Assembly (NCBI RefSeq): GCF_029760855.1 | Contig: NZ_SOSI01000002.1 | Location: forward strand, 372,001 to 436,000 | From: Erythrobacter litoralis | GTDB lineage: Bacteria > Pseudomonadota > Alphaproteobacteria > Sphingomonadales > Sphingomonadaceae | DNA length: 64,000 nucleotides | Reading direction: 5' to 3' | Part shown: in pieces, positions 26,834 through 36,378 of the stretch | How the letters are laid out: each line of letters opens with the position of its first letter | How positions within the stretch are numbered: position 1 is the first letter of the stretch | Made by a program: the position numbers and the translations under genes | Notes under the pieces: model-generated | The model's database searches: none | Told to the model about the DNA's origin: nothing | The model's input: only the letters and a program-made list of their open reading frames with translations

Positions 26834-27871
26834 CTACTGTGTGAGACCCTCGATCTTCGAAATCAGCGGGACGGTATTCGCGAGTACCGCATCCTTCGGC
26901 GCCGTCAGCACCCAGCGTACACCTTCAGCCTTGTAGGCGATGTCGACCTTTCCCCCCGTCGCCATTTCGGGAAACCGCTTGATGACCGTCGTGCCGAAGC
27001 CCTGTCGGTCCGGAGCGGAGACGGGCGGCCCGCCCGTTTCCTTCCAGAGGACGGAGAGGCTCGGACGCTGGGGATCGTCGTCCAACTTCCATTCGATCGT
27101 AACTTCGCCGCCATCTTGGGATAGAGCGCCGTACTTGATCGCATTGGTGGCGAGCTCGTGCATGGCGAGGCCGATCGCCTCGGCCACGGACGGGCGAAGC
27201 ACGAGTTCGTCAGGACCCTCGAAGGTCACCACATTGTCGAGGTTGCGGGTGGCCCGCGTCACGTGCTGGCGAATGATCGAACCGAGATCGGCCCCCTGCC
27301 AATCGTGATCGTTGAGGATGTCCTGATTGGCCGCGAGCGCTTCGATCCGCGCGGCGATCGATTGCGCAAGATCGCTCTCTGCTCCGGCGGAACGATTCAC
27401 GATAGCCTGCACCATGGACAGCATGTTGCGCGCGCGGTGATTTACCTCACGCATGAGCAACAGAATACGTTCGGCATTTTCGCGCCTGTCGGTAATGTCG
27501 GTATTGGTGCCGCACCACAGGGCAACTTTGCCGTTCTCGTCCGTAACCGGCAAGGCGCGCGAGAGGAACCAGCGATAATCGCCATGCACGGAGCGGAGGG
27601 GAAACGTATCTTCCCACGGCTCACCCGCCGCGATCGCAGCCGTCCATCGCTCGGTAATGCCATCCAGAAGTTCCGGATCATGAAGGCTTTTCCACCCCCA
27701 GCCCTGCATTTCCTCCAGTGTCGTGCCGGTGAAATCGTACCACCGGCGATTGTACCAGAAGATCGAGCCTGTTCCGTCCGCCATCCAGGCAAGCTGAGGA
27801 ATGTTATCCGCAAGCGCTTCGAATTGCATGCGGCTTTCGGCGAGTTCGCGGCGGAGCCGGTCCATCGGCAT
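26834..27871 (-). CDS. PAS-domain HWE-family sensor histidine kinase
   Basis: A 345-residue soluble kinase without membrane segments. An N-terminal PAS domain spans about 10-130 (FWYNRRWYDFTGTTLEEMQGWGW is typical). The HWE-type phosphoacceptor region REVNHRARNMLSMVQAI contains His145, followed by the N box HELATNAIKYGALS and the diagnostic WKE in LSVLWKETGGPPV. HWE kinases in alphaproteobacteria often feed light, redox or general-stress signalling. No cognate response regulator is adjacent, so the output is unknown. The PAS lacks the cysteine-containing LOV signature, so a flavin photosensor is unlikely. Confidence 0.92.
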   Translation of the reverse strand: MPMDRLRRELAESRMQFEALADNIPQLAWMADGTGSIFWYNRRWYDFTGTTLEEMQGWGWKSLHDPELLDGITERWTAAIAAGEPWEDTFPLRSVHGDYRWFLSRALPVTDENGKVALWCGTNTDITDRRENAERILLLMREVNHRARNMLSMVQAIVNRSAGAESDLAQSIAARIEALAANQDILNDHDWQGADLGSIIRQHVTRATRNLDNVVTFEGPDELVLRPSVAEAIGLAMHELATNAIKYGALSQDGGEVTIEWKLDDDPQRPSLSVLWKETGGPPVSAPDRQGFGTTVIKRFPEMATGGKVDIAYKAEGVRWVLTAPKDAVLANTVPLISKIEGLTQ

Positions 27872-27927
27872 CTATCGGTATTCCCGTTCAACGGAATGAT
27901 GGACATAGCCCATCGAGGCCACCGCGT

Positions 27928-29517
27928 CTAATCGGTTAGGTCCGCTGCCGCCAGTAGCGCATTCGTGCTGGCGTCGAATTTTTCGCCGCCCTGCTCGATC
28001 GCCTTCGCCATTTGCTTGCCGAGTTCGACGCCGAACTGGTCGAACGGATTGATGCCCATCAGCACGGCGCTGGCGAACACGCGGTGTTCGTGGAACGCGA
28101 TCAGCGCGCCCAGCGTGCTCGCGTCGAGGTCGTCGCAAAGGATGGTCGCGCTCGGCCGGTCGCCGGGATAGTTGCGCGCCGGGTCTTCGCCCTTCTTGCC
28201 CGCCATCAGTGCGGCGCCTTGCGCGAAACAGTTCATCAGCAGGATTCGGTGATGCGCCGGGTCGAGATCGTCGCCCGGCGCGATGCTGGCTATGAAGTCG
28301 ACGGGAATGAGGTGCGTGCCCTGGTGGAGCAGCTGGAACACGGCGTGCTGTGCATCGGTGCCCACCCCGCCCCAGGTGATCGGCGCAGTCGGCCCATCGA
28401 CAGGCTGCATATCGGCGGTCACGCGCTTGCCGTTACTCTCCATTTCTAGCTGCTGAAGATAGTCGGGAAACAGGCCGAGCCGCTCGTCATAGGCGAACAC
28501 CGCGCGGGTCTGGCAGCCACGCACGCGAGTGTAATAGAGATCGGCGAAGGCAGCGCGAAGGACGAGATTGTCCGCGCCGTCGGTATCGCGGAAATGCGCA
28601 TCCACCGCAGCGGCACCAGCCAGCATGGCGCGAAAATCGTCCATGCCCACGGCCATCGCGATGGGAAAGCCGATGCTCGACCAGATGGAATAGCGCCCGC
28701 CGACGCTTTCCTGGAACGGCAGGATGCGCGTTTCGTCGACGCCCCATTCCACCGCCTTATCTGGCGCGGCAGTGAGCGCTACGACCCGCCCGCCCGGATC
28801 GGAGACGCCATTGTCGCGCAGCCATTTCAGCGCGCTTTCGGCATTGGTCATGGTCTCGATCGTGGTGAAGGTCTTGCTGGCAACCGCGATCAGTGTCGTC
28901 GCCGGATCGCAGGCGGCGAATGCCTGTTCGAGCGCAACCCCGTCGATGTTCGAGACCACGTGCACATCGCACAGTGAAAGATCGCGGCTCAACGCATCGA
29001 CGCCCAATGCCGGGCCCAATGCGCTGCCGCCGATGCCGACATGGATGAGGTGCTTGATCTCGCCGAGCGCCCCGCCACGGATCGCCTCGACCAGCATGCC
29101 CATCCGGTCGATCAGCGCGGCGGCTTCCTCCACCTTCGCCGCATCGCCCACGCCGCGCAGGGTCGCATGATCGGCGGCGCGGCCTTCCGTCGGGTTGACG
29201 ACCTCTCCCGCGAACAGCTTGGCGCGCATTCCGGCGAAGTCCATCGCTTCGGCGAGTTCCTCGAACACTGAGAGGACCGCGCGATCGAGATGGGTTTTCG
29301 ACCAGTCGAACAGGATGCCGCCTGGCGCCATCGGATCGCCTGCCTCGTCTTCCCCGGCCAGTTCCAGCCTGCCGCTCAGCATCGCCACGCGGTCCGCCCC
29401 GCCCGGCTCGTCCTGCCCCTCGCCGCCGTCGCGTTCTGTGCTGAATAGTTCAAGCAGGGTCGGCTGCGGCAGGGCCTTGAGGCGGTCCCAGATATCAGCG
29501 GCGGCGGGGCTGGTCAT
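27928..29517 (-). CDS. pgi: Glucose-6-phosphate isomerase
   Basis: Interconverts glucose-6-phosphate and fructose-6-phosphate. It has 529 residues starting at ATG 29517 (MTSPAAADIWDRLKAL). Family signatures are VGIGGSALGPALG for phosphate binding, VASKTFTTIETMTNA, GGRYSIWSSIGFPIA and the C-terminal NPFDQFGVELGKQ. The frame is open upstream of this ATG but runs into the lepB region, so those codons are not used. It is divergent from lepB with a 69-bp gap. It supplies hexose phosphate that also feeds trehalose synthesis further along the window. Confidence 0.95.
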   Translation of the reverse strand: MTSPAAADIWDRLKALPQPTLLELFSTERDGGEGQDEPGGADRVAMLSGRLELAGEDEAGDPMAPGGILFDWSKTHLDRAVLSVFEELAEAMDFAGMRAKLFAGEVVNPTEGRAADHATLRGVGDAAKVEEAAALIDRMGMLVEAIRGGALGEIKHLIHVGIGGSALGPALGVDALSRDLSLCDVHVVSNIDGVALEQAFAACDPATTLIAVASKTFTTIETMTNAESALKWLRDNGVSDPGGRVVALTAAPDKAVEWGVDETRILPFQESVGGRYSIWSSIGFPIAMAVGMDDFRAMLAGAAAVDAHFRDTDGADNLVLRAAFADLYYTRVRGCQTRAVFAYDERLGLFPDYLQQLEMESNGKRVTADMQPVDGPTAPITWGGVGTDAQHAVFQLLHQGTHLIPVDFIASIAPGDDLDPAHHRILLMNCFAQGAALMAGKKGEDPARNYPGDRPSATILCDDLDASTLGALIAFHEHRVFASAVLMGINPFDQFGVELGKQMAKAIEQGGEKFDASTNALLAAADLTD

Positions 29518-29586
29518 GGCGCGCAAAAATCCTTTCGTGTTCGGCCTCGTGCGACTAGGCACATCCGCCATGTTTGAGAACCCCGC

Positions 29587-30417
29587 ATGACCGATCAGGC
29601 GCTCGCAAATAACGCCCCGTCGAAGGACGATGAAGCCAAGGAAGAAGATTGGGGCGATTTCGCACGATTCCTGATCAAGCTCGTGCTGGCGGTGGTTATT
29701 TTCCGCAGCTTCATCTTCTCGCCCTTCACCATCCCGAGCGAGAGCATGCTGCCGGGCCTGCGCAATGGCGATTATCTGGTCGCGGCGAAATGGCCCTATG
29801 GCTATTCGCGCCTGTCGCTGCCTTTTGAACTGCCGCTGATCCCAGGGCGCATCTTCGCTTCCCTGCCCGAACGGGGCGACGTGGTCATCTTCAAGCATCC
29901 GGTCGACGGGACGGATTACGTGAAGCGCGTAATCGGCCTGCCCGGCGATACGGTCGCCATGCGCAGCGGTCAGGTGATCCTGAACGGCGAACCCCTCCCC
30001 AAGGAACCGGCCGCGCCGTTCCTACTCGCCATGAGCGCGAATACCGATTGCGAGCCGCGCGGCGGCACGGTGGTCGAAACGGCGGAGGGTCCGGCGTGCC
30101 GATATCGGCAATTCATCGAAACCCTGCCTTCGGGCAAAAGCTATCCGACGCTCGATTTTGGCGCCATGCAGCAGGACGACTTTGCACCACAGATCGTACC
30201 CGAAGGGCGGATGTTCGTGATGGGCGACAACCGCGACAATTCGATGGACAGCCGCTTTCCTTCCTATGCCGGCGGCGGCGTCGGCCTCGTCGATACCGAC
30301 CTTCTCGTGGGGCGCGCCAGCATGGTGCTGTGGTCCACCGACGGCAGCGCAGAATGGCTGCTGCCGTGGACGTGGTTCACCGCCGCCCGCTGGGACCGGA
30401 TCGGCAGCGCGATATGA
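29587..30417 (+). CDS. lepB: Signal peptidase I
   Basis: Membrane serine protease that removes signal peptides from exported proteins. It has 276 residues with an acidic cytosolic N-terminus and one membrane helix (FLIKLVLAVVIFRSFIF). The catalytic Ser53 is in PSESMLP and the general-base Lys113 in DYVKRVIGLPGD. The C-terminal box FVMGDNRDNSMDSR is complete. It is the first gene of lepB-rnc-era, with rnc starting within its stop codon (ATGA overlap), a conserved proteobacterial operon. Confidence 0.96.
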   Translation: MTDQALANNAPSKDDEAKEEDWGDFARFLIKLVLAVVIFRSFIFSPFTIPSESMLPGLRNGDYLVAAKWPYGYSRLSLPFELPLIPGRIFASLPERGDVVIFKHPVDGTDYVKRVIGLPGDTVAMRSGQVILNGEPLPKEPAAPFLLAMSANTDCEPRGGTVVETAEGPACRYRQFIETLPSGKSYPTLDFGAMQQDDFAPQIVPEGRMFVMGDNRDNSMDSRFPSYAGGGVGLVDTDLLVGRASMVLWSTDGSAEWLLPWTWFTAARWDRIGSAI

Positions 30418-31085
30418 CCGCTCTCCTGCACGAAAGCCGTGAATGGCTGGAGCGGATCGGCTTTGAGGTGAAGGACGCCGCGCTTTGGCAGTCTGCGCTG
30501 ACCCACGGCAGCACCGGCGAAAAACAGAATTACGAGCGGCTCGAATTCCTCGGTGATCGTGTGCTCGGCCTGTCCATCGCCGACTGGCTGTACGAACGCT
30601 CGAACGAGCCGGAAGGCAAGCTCGCCCAGCGCCTCAACGCCATCGTCAGCCGCGAGATGTGCGCCATCATTGCCCGCGATATCGGCCTCGGCGCGCATGT
30701 GCGCATCTCCAAGCAGGCCCGGTCGGACGGCGGGCAGGATAGCGACAACATCCTCGGCGACGTGATGGAAGCCCTCCTCGGCGCGCAGTTCCTTGAGAAC
30801 GGCTTCGGCGCGGCGCGCGAGCTTGTGCATATCCTCTGGCGGCCCGCGCTGGAAAGCGGCGCAGGCGAAAGCAAGCATCCCAAGAGCGCACTGCAGGAAT
30901 GGGCGGCGGGCAATCGCAGGAAACCGCCGGAATACGAGGTTATCGACCGTTCCGGCCCGGACCACGCGGCGCAGTTCACCGTGCGGGTGAAAGTCCACAA
31001 GGTCGGCGAAGCGGAAGCGGTCGCCTCGAGCAAGGGCGAAGCGGAAAAGGCGGCGGCGAAAGCCTTCATGGATCGCTTTGCGTGA
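30414..31085 (+). CDS. rnc: Ribonuclease III
   Basis: Double-strand RNA endonuclease for rRNA processing and regulation. It has 223 residues. The catalytic signature NYERLEFLGDRVLGL and the second acidic motif DNILGDVMEALLGA are intact, and the C-terminal double-stranded RNA-binding domain (SALQEWAAGNRRKPPEYEV to KAAAKAFMDRF) is complete. The start ATG at 30414 overlaps the lepB stop. A family B repeat lies between this gene and era. Confidence 0.96.
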   Translation: MTALLHESREWLERIGFEVKDAALWQSALTHGSTGEKQNYERLEFLGDRVLGLSIADWLYERSNEPEGKLAQRLNAIVSREMCAIIARDIGLGAHVRISKQARSDGGQDSDNILGDVMEALLGAQFLENGFGAARELVHILWRPALESGAGESKHPKSALQEWAAGNRRKPPEYEVIDRSGPDHAAQFTVRVKVHKVGEAEAVASSKGEAEKAAAKAFMDRFA

Positions 31086-31145
31086 GCGCGGTTCCTATGC
31101 CTCGGCAGGTCACCGGTCTTTCAAACCAGTCTCAAGGAAATCAGC

Positions 31146-31170
31146 CCTTCGACAAGCTCAGGGCGAACGG
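31146..31170 (+). repeat. Palindromic repeat family B, single copy
   Basis: A 25-bp sequence, CCTTCGACAAGCTCAGGGCG plus AACGG, found in the rnc-era spacer. Diverged copies occur as an inverted pair at 38592-38616 and 38659-38683. It matches a dispersed intergenic motif (CCGTTCG..CTGAG..TGTCGAAGG) that I recall from many sphingomonad genomes. Confidence 0.6.
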
Positions 31171-31177
31171 ATAATCG

Positions 31178-32083
31178 ATGTCAGATCACGATAGAACCAA
31201 ATGCGGCGTCGTCGCCGTTATCGGCGCTCCCAATGCCGGCAAGTCCACGCTGGTGAACCAGCTCGTCGGCCAGAAGGTCGCGATCACCAGCGCCAAGGCC
31301 CAGACCACGCGTGCGCGGATGCTCGGCATCGCGCTGCATGGTGAGACGCAGATGATCCTCGTCGACACGCCCGGCATCTTTGCGCCCAAGCGGCGGCTGG
31401 ACCGGGCGATGGTCAGCGCGGCGTGGGAAGGCGCGGAAAGCGCCGATGCCTTGCTGCTGCTGGTCGATCCGATCAAGCAGCGCCGCCACGAACTCGAACC
31501 GCTGGTCGAGGCGCTCGCGAACCGGCCCGAGCGCAAGATCCTCGTCCTCAACAAGGTCGATCGGGCGAAGAAGGAGCCACTGCTCGCCCTCGCGCAGGAA
31601 CTGGGCGACAAGATCGACTTCGCCGAGGTGTTCTTCGTTTCCGCCCTCACCGGCGACGGCGTACCGGAAATGAAGCAGGCGCTGGCCGACACCATGCCCG
31701 AAGGCCCGTGGATGTATCCCGAAGACCAGGTCTCCGATGCGAGCGAACGCCTGCTCGCCTGCGAAATCACGCGCGAACAGCTCTACAAGCAGCTGCACGA
31801 GGAACTGCCTTACGACAGCGCGGTGCGGCCCGAAAAATACATCGAACGCCCCGACGGCAGCGTGGAAATCCACCAGCAGATCGTGGTCGCGCGCGACAAC
31901 CAGCGCGCCATCGTGCTCGGCAAGGGCGGCAGCCGGATCAAGGAAATCGGCAGCGCGGCTCGCGCGGAACTTGGCGACATGCTCGGCCGCAAGGTCCATC
32001 TCTTCCTGCACGTCAAGACCGACGAGCGATGGGTCGACGACAAGGAAATGTTCGAGGAAATGGGACTGGACTGGGTGCGGTAA
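31178..32083 (+). CDS. era: GTPase Era
   Basis: Essential GTPase in 30S maturation that binds the 3' end of 16S rRNA. It has 301 residues: G1 GAPNAGKS (16-23), G3 DTPG, G4 NKVD, then the C-terminal KH domain with QRAIVLGKGGSRIKEIG. It is the third gene of lepB-rnc-era, 92 bp after rnc. Its stop is directly followed by the stop of the convergent MFS gene, leaving no room for a separate terminator. Confidence 0.97.
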   Translation: MSDHDRTKCGVVAVIGAPNAGKSTLVNQLVGQKVAITSAKAQTTRARMLGIALHGETQMILVDTPGIFAPKRRLDRAMVSAAWEGAESADALLLLVDPIKQRRHELEPLVEALANRPERKILVLNKVDRAKKEPLLALAQELGDKIDFAEVFFVSALTGDGVPEMKQALADTMPEGPWMYPEDQVSDASERLLACEITREQLYKQLHEELPYDSAVRPEKYIERPDGSVEIHQQIVVARDNQRAIVLGKGGSRIKEIGSAARAELGDMLGRKVHLFLHVKTDERWVDDKEMFEEMGLDWVR

Positions 32084-33487
32084 TCAGCCGGCCTGTCGGC
32101 GCACTGTCAAAAACCGCGTCAGTCCGCACGCCGCCGCCAGCACACATAAGATCATGGCCGCCGCCATCGGTGCGGGGCCGGTGCCGAGGTTTGCCGCCAA
32201 GAGTACGCCGATCATCGCCGCGCCCAAGGTCTGGCCGAGCAGGCGCGAGGTCGAGAGCATTCCGCCGGCCGCCGCCGCTCGCGCCTTGGGGGCACGCCCG
32301 ATAATCAAACGCGAATTAGGGGCGAAGAACAGGCCGAAGCCCGCCGCCATGATTGCCAGTCGCCACGCGATCGCCTGCCAGCCCGGATCGTTGCCCATCG
32401 TCATCAGCAAGGCCAGCCCGAGGATCGCCAGCGCCATGCCGGTCAGGCCGAGCTTGGTCGCCGCGATGCGGTCGGACAGCCAGCCTGCGAAAGGCGCGAC
32501 GAACAGGAGGGTGAGCGGGAACGGCAGCAGGAGTAGGCCGACTTCCGCCGCGCTGTAACCGAAGCTTTGCTGGAACAGGAACGGCAGGGAAATCATGATC
32601 CCGCCACTCGCCATGAAGGCTGCGACGGCGGCCAGCGCCGAAAGGCCAAGCACCGGTGTCGCCAGCAGATCGACCGGCAGCACCGGGTTCTCGCGCGCAC
32701 GCTCGCGCCGGATCAGCAGCAGGAGCGAGACGACGCCGATTGCCGCTGCCACGGCCCCCGGCCACCACTCAGCCCCGTGCGTCGCCCATTGGAGGCCGCC
32801 GATCAACAGTAAGAGGGTCAGCGCGCTCCATACGCCGCTCAGCGTCTCGCGCTTTCGGTCGAGCAGCTTCACCGGATCGGGCAGGCTTCGCCCGACCAGC
32901 AGCGACAGCAAGGCCATCGGCGCGCCGGCTATGAAGACCCAGCGCCAGTCGACATGCTCGACTACAAAGCCCCCCAGCGTCGGCGCGATGGCTGCCGAGC
33001 TCGCGACCACGACCGAATTGATGCCCATCCCGCTGCCGAGACTGCGTGCCGGGTAAGTCGCACGCAGCATTGCCGCCGAAACGCTAAGCGCCATACCTGC
33101 GCCCAGCGCCTGCCCTGCGCGCACGGCCAGCAGCATCAGAAAGTCGTTCGCAAAGAAAGTCAGCGCAGAGGCGACGAGGAAGATCGCCTGCCCCGCCTGG
33201 TACAGCGTGCGGTGCCCGATCCGGTCCCCCATGCTGGAAAACGGCAGCAGGACCATGACCAGTACCAATTGGTAGACCGTGACGACGTTGGTCACATCGG
33301 CATTCGACACGCCAAGATCGCGCGCAATGGTCGGCAAGGCGACGTTTGCGACATTACCGTCCAGCACGAAGAGCGCGGTGCCGAAACTGATCGCGACGAT
33401 AGCCCAGATGCGGCGCGGCATGGGCAGCCCGTCTTCCTCCTCCGTTCGCTCGATTGGAGGAGATGAAGGTGCGGTATCGGCGGGCAT
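32084..33487 (-). CDS. MFS transporter, DHA2-type drug exporter
   Basis: A 467-residue inner-membrane protein with about 14 membrane helices. Motifs include LDGNVANVALPTIARDLGVS in the first helix region (motif D1 of DHA2 exporters), a motif A-like GDRIGHRTLYQAG loop and motif C-like GPTLGG (AIAPTLGGFVVEH). Probable proton-driven export of a drug or metabolite; the substrate is unpredictable. ATG 33487 is preferred; a GTG lies directly upstream. No regulator is adjacent and it ends tail-to-tail with era. Confidence 0.9.
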   Translation of the reverse strand: MPADTAPSSPPIERTEEEDGLPMPRRIWAIVAISFGTALFVLDGNVANVALPTIARDLGVSNADVTNVVTVYQLVLVMVLLPFSSMGDRIGHRTLYQAGQAIFLVASALTFFANDFLMLLAVRAGQALGAGMALSVSAAMLRATYPARSLGSGMGINSVVVASSAAIAPTLGGFVVEHVDWRWVFIAGAPMALLSLLVGRSLPDPVKLLDRKRETLSGVWSALTLLLLIGGLQWATHGAEWWPGAVAAAIGVVSLLLLIRRERARENPVLPVDLLATPVLGLSALAAVAAFMASGGIMISLPFLFQQSFGYSAAEVGLLLLPFPLTLLFVAPFAGWLSDRIAATKLGLTGMALAILGLALLMTMGNDPGWQAIAWRLAIMAAGFGLFFAPNSRLIIGRAPKARAAAAGGMLSTSRLLGQTLGAAMIGVLLAANLGTGPAPMAAAMILCVLAAACGLTRFLTVRRQAG

Positions 33488-33527
33488 CACGCTTTAACGG
33501 CGCTCGGCCCGCATCGGTCCCGAAGTG

Positions 33528-33710
33528 TCAGCGCTTCTTCTGGATCCCGATCTTGTTCTTCTTGGCGAAATCCTTGGTCGATTCTTCGCTCCGCCCAATC
33601 GCTTTCGCAATTTCCTTCAGGCCTTTGCCCTTGCCGGCGAGTGTGCGCAATTGCCCCGCTTCGTCGGCTTTCCAGGGTTGCTTGTGCCGTTCGAAAAACT
33701 CCTTCGCCAT
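33528..33710 (-). CDS. 60-residue basic protein coupled to topA
   Basis: A small basic protein (MAKEFFERHKQPWKADEAG to KNKIGIQKKR). The segment LRTLAGKGKGLKEIAKAIGRSEESTKDFAKKN looks like a compact helix-turn-helix. Its ATG overlaps the topA stop by one base (TGATG), so translation is coupled to topoisomerase I, and it shares the Lys-rich character of the topA tail. No family was named. A DNA-associated role is a reasonable inference from charge, HTH pattern and coupling. Confidence 0.75.
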   Translation of the reverse strand: MAKEFFERHKQPWKADEAGQLRTLAGKGKGLKEIAKAIGRSEESTKDFAKKNKIGIQKKR

Positions 33711-36298
33711 CAGGCATCCCCCTTCTTCGTTGCAGCTTTCTTCGCCGGCGCCTTCTTCGCCGCCGGTTTCTTGGCGGCGGCCTTTTTCTTCGCGGGCGCC
33801 TTCTTCTTGGCCGGCGCCTTTTTCTTCTTTTTCGCCGGACCCTTGGCCGCGCGGGCATCGATCAGTTCGATGGCCTGCGCTTCCGTCACATCCTCCGGTT
33901 TCATGTCCTTCGGGATGGTCGCATTGGTCGTGCCGTCGGTGACATAGGGGCCATAGCGGCCGGGCATCACCTTCATTTCGGCGCCACTGGTCGGATGCTC
34001 GCCCAGCGTCTTGATCGGCTCGGCCTTCTGCCGCCCGCCGCCCTTGCGATTGGCTGCTTCTGCGAGGAGCGAGACGGCGGCATTCATGCCGGTTTCGAAC
34101 ACATCGCGCGTGGTTTGCAGCTTGGCATACTTGCCATCGTGGCGGAGGTATGGGCCGTAACGCCCTATCGCGGCTTCAATTTCCTTTCCGGTCTCCGGAT
34201 GCGCGCCCACAATACGCGGCAGGCTCAGGAGCTTCAGCGCCCATTCGAGATCGAAATCGTCGAGATCCTTGGGAATGCTCGCACGCTTCGCCTCCTTGCC
34301 TTCGCCGAGCTGGACATAGGGGCCGAACCGCCCCGTCTTGCGTTCGACCGGCAGGCCGGTGTCGGGATCCTCGCCAAGAATCGCATCTTCCGCCCCGTCG
34401 TCGCCCTCGCTACCTGGCTTGGCGAACTGGCGGGTGAAAGTGCATTCGGGATAATTGGCACAGGCGACGAACGCGCCGTAACGTCCGCCGCGCAGCGCCA
34501 GCCGGCCCCCTTCGCGCCCTTCCTTGTCGCACAGCGGGCACCAACGCGGCTCGTGCCCGTCGGCGCGTTCGGGGAAGAGGTAGTCGGACAGGAATTCATC
34601 CAGCACCTCGGTCACTTCCGAGGGCTTCTTGTCCATCACCTCTTCGGTCTTGGGCTTGAAGTCACGCCAGAACGCTTCGAGCAGTTTCTTCCACTCCTCG
34701 CGCCCGTCGGACACGGTATCGAGCTCGTCCTCCATCCCGGCGGTGAATTCATACGCCACATACCGGTCGAAGAACCGTTCGAGAAACGCCGTGAGCAATC
34801 GACCCGATTCCTCTGCGAAGAAACGGTTTTTCTCCATCCGAACATAGGCGCGATCACGGAGGGTCTGGATCGTGCTCGCATAGGTGGAGGGGCGGCCGAT
34901 GCCGAGTTCCTCGAGCCGTTTGACGAGGCTCGCTTCGGAAAAGCGCGGGGGCGGCTGGGTAAAATGCTGGTTGGCTTCCACCGCTTTCTTCGCCGGGGCA
35001 TCGCCCTTGCTCATATTGGGGAGCAAGCCGTCCTCGTCGTCGTCCTTGTCGTCGAACCCTTCCTGATAAACGGCGAAGAAGCCGGGGAACTTCACCACTT
35101 GCCCCGTCGCACGCAATTCGTGCTTGCCGGTCCCGTCACGCAGGGTGACGGTGGTGCGTTCGAGCTGGGCGGCGGCCATCTGGCTCGCCATCGCGCGCTT
35201 GAAGATCAGGTCGTACAGCTTCGCCTCGTCGCCCGAACCGGCGCGGTCGCGCCCGAAATCGGTCGGCCGGATTGCCTCGTGCGCTTCCTGCGCATTCTTC
35301 GCCTTGGTCGAATAATGGCGCGGCTTGTCAGGCAGATAATAGGCATCGTACCGGTCGGCGATGGCCTTGCGGCAGGCGGTAATCGCGCTGCCGTCCATCT
35401 GCACGCCGTCGGTCCGCATGTAGGTTATCGCGCCCGCTTCATAGAGCGATTGGGCAAGCCGCATCGTGTGGCTGGCGGAATAGCCGAGCTTGCGCGCCGC
35501 CTCCTGCTGCAGGGTCGAGGTGGTGAACGGCGGCGCAGGATTGCGCTTCAACGGCTTGGTCTCGATCTCCTCGATCGTGAAGTTCGCCTGCTCGACCGCC
35601 TGCTTCGCTGCCTTCGCGCTGCCCTCGTCGCCGAGAGTAAGCTTTTCGAGCTTCTTGCCGTCATACTTCACCAGCCGCGCATCGAACGGCGTGCCGTCCT
35701 GTTCGAGCTTGGCGATGACCGACCAGTATTCGTCCGCCCGGAAGGCCTCGATCTCGCGCTCGCGATCGACGATCAGGCGCAGAGCGACCGATTGCACCCG
35801 GCCCGCGCTCTTCGCACCCGGAAGGCGGCGCCACAATACCGGCGACAGGGTGAAGCCGTAGAGATAATCGAGCGCACGGCGGGCGAGATAGGCGTCGATC
35901 AGCGGCTGATCCAGCTCGCGCGGGCGCTTCATGGCGTCGGTCACGGCCTGCTTGGTGATCGCGTTGAACGTGACCCGGTCGACCGATTTGGGCAGCGCCT
36001 TGCGCTTCGCCAGCAGTTCGCGCACGTGCCAGGAAATCGCTTCGCCCTCGCGGTCGGGGTCGGTGGCGAGGACCAGCCGGTCCGCGCCCTTCGCCGCGTC
36101 GCTGATTTCCTTGAAGCGCTTCTGCTTGTCGCGATAAAGCTCCCAGTCCATCGCGAAGTCTTCGTCCGGGCGGACGCTGCCGTCTTTCGGCGGCAGGTCG
36201 CGGACATGGCCGTAGGAGGCGAGGACCTTGAAGTCCTTGCCGAGATACTTCTCGATGGTTTTCGCCTTGGCCGGCGATTCTACGATGACCAGTTGCAT
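33710..36298 (-). CDS. topA: DNA topoisomerase I
   Basis: Type IA topoisomerase that relaxes negative supercoils. It has 862 residues: an N-terminal TOPRIM domain (VIVESPAKAKTIEKYLG, ATDPDREGEAISWH), active-site Tyr293 in ITYMRTDG and a C-terminal zinc ribbon (CPLCDKEGREGG to ACANYPEC). Several repeated RYGPYV modules follow (RFGPYVQLG, RYGPYLRHD, RYGPYVTDG). It ends with a Lys/Ala/Pro-rich tail of about 40 residues like that of histone H1, as in many actinobacterial and alphaproteobacterial enzymes. The downstream 60-residue gene is coupled by a 1-nt overlap. Confidence 0.97.
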   Translation of the reverse strand: MQLVIVESPAKAKTIEKYLGKDFKVLASYGHVRDLPPKDGSVRPDEDFAMDWELYRDKQKRFKEISDAAKGADRLVLATDPDREGEAISWHVRELLAKRKALPKSVDRVTFNAITKQAVTDAMKRPRELDQPLIDAYLARRALDYLYGFTLSPVLWRRLPGAKSAGRVQSVALRLIVDREREIEAFRADEYWSVIAKLEQDGTPFDARLVKYDGKKLEKLTLGDEGSAKAAKQAVEQANFTIEEIETKPLKRNPAPPFTTSTLQQEAARKLGYSASHTMRLAQSLYEAGAITYMRTDGVQMDGSAITACRKAIADRYDAYYLPDKPRHYSTKAKNAQEAHEAIRPTDFGRDRAGSGDEAKLYDLIFKRAMASQMAAAQLERTTVTLRDGTGKHELRATGQVVKFPGFFAVYQEGFDDKDDDEDGLLPNMSKGDAPAKKAVEANQHFTQPPPRFSEASLVKRLEELGIGRPSTYASTIQTLRDRAYVRMEKNRFFAEESGRLLTAFLERFFDRYVAYEFTAGMEDELDTVSDGREEWKKLLEAFWRDFKPKTEEVMDKKPSEVTEVLDEFLSDYLFPERADGHEPRWCPLCDKEGREGGRLALRGGRYGAFVACANYPECTFTRQFAKPGSEGDDGAEDAILGEDPDTGLPVERKTGRFGPYVQLGEGKEAKRASIPKDLDDFDLEWALKLLSLPRIVGAHPETGKEIEAAIGRYGPYLRHDGKYAKLQTTRDVFETGMNAAVSLLAEAANRKGGGRQKAEPIKTLGEHPTSGAEMKVMPGRYGPYVTDGTTNATIPKDMKPEDVTEAQAIELIDARAAKGPAKKKKKAPAKKKAPAKKKAAAKKPAAKKAPAKKAATKKGDA

Positions 36299-36378
36299 GG
36301 GTGTGAAATGCGTCCCTTACGTGTGCATGTGCGTATACGCGCGAAAATGGGGGCGGCTCCGCAGGGGCGTCAAGCAGG

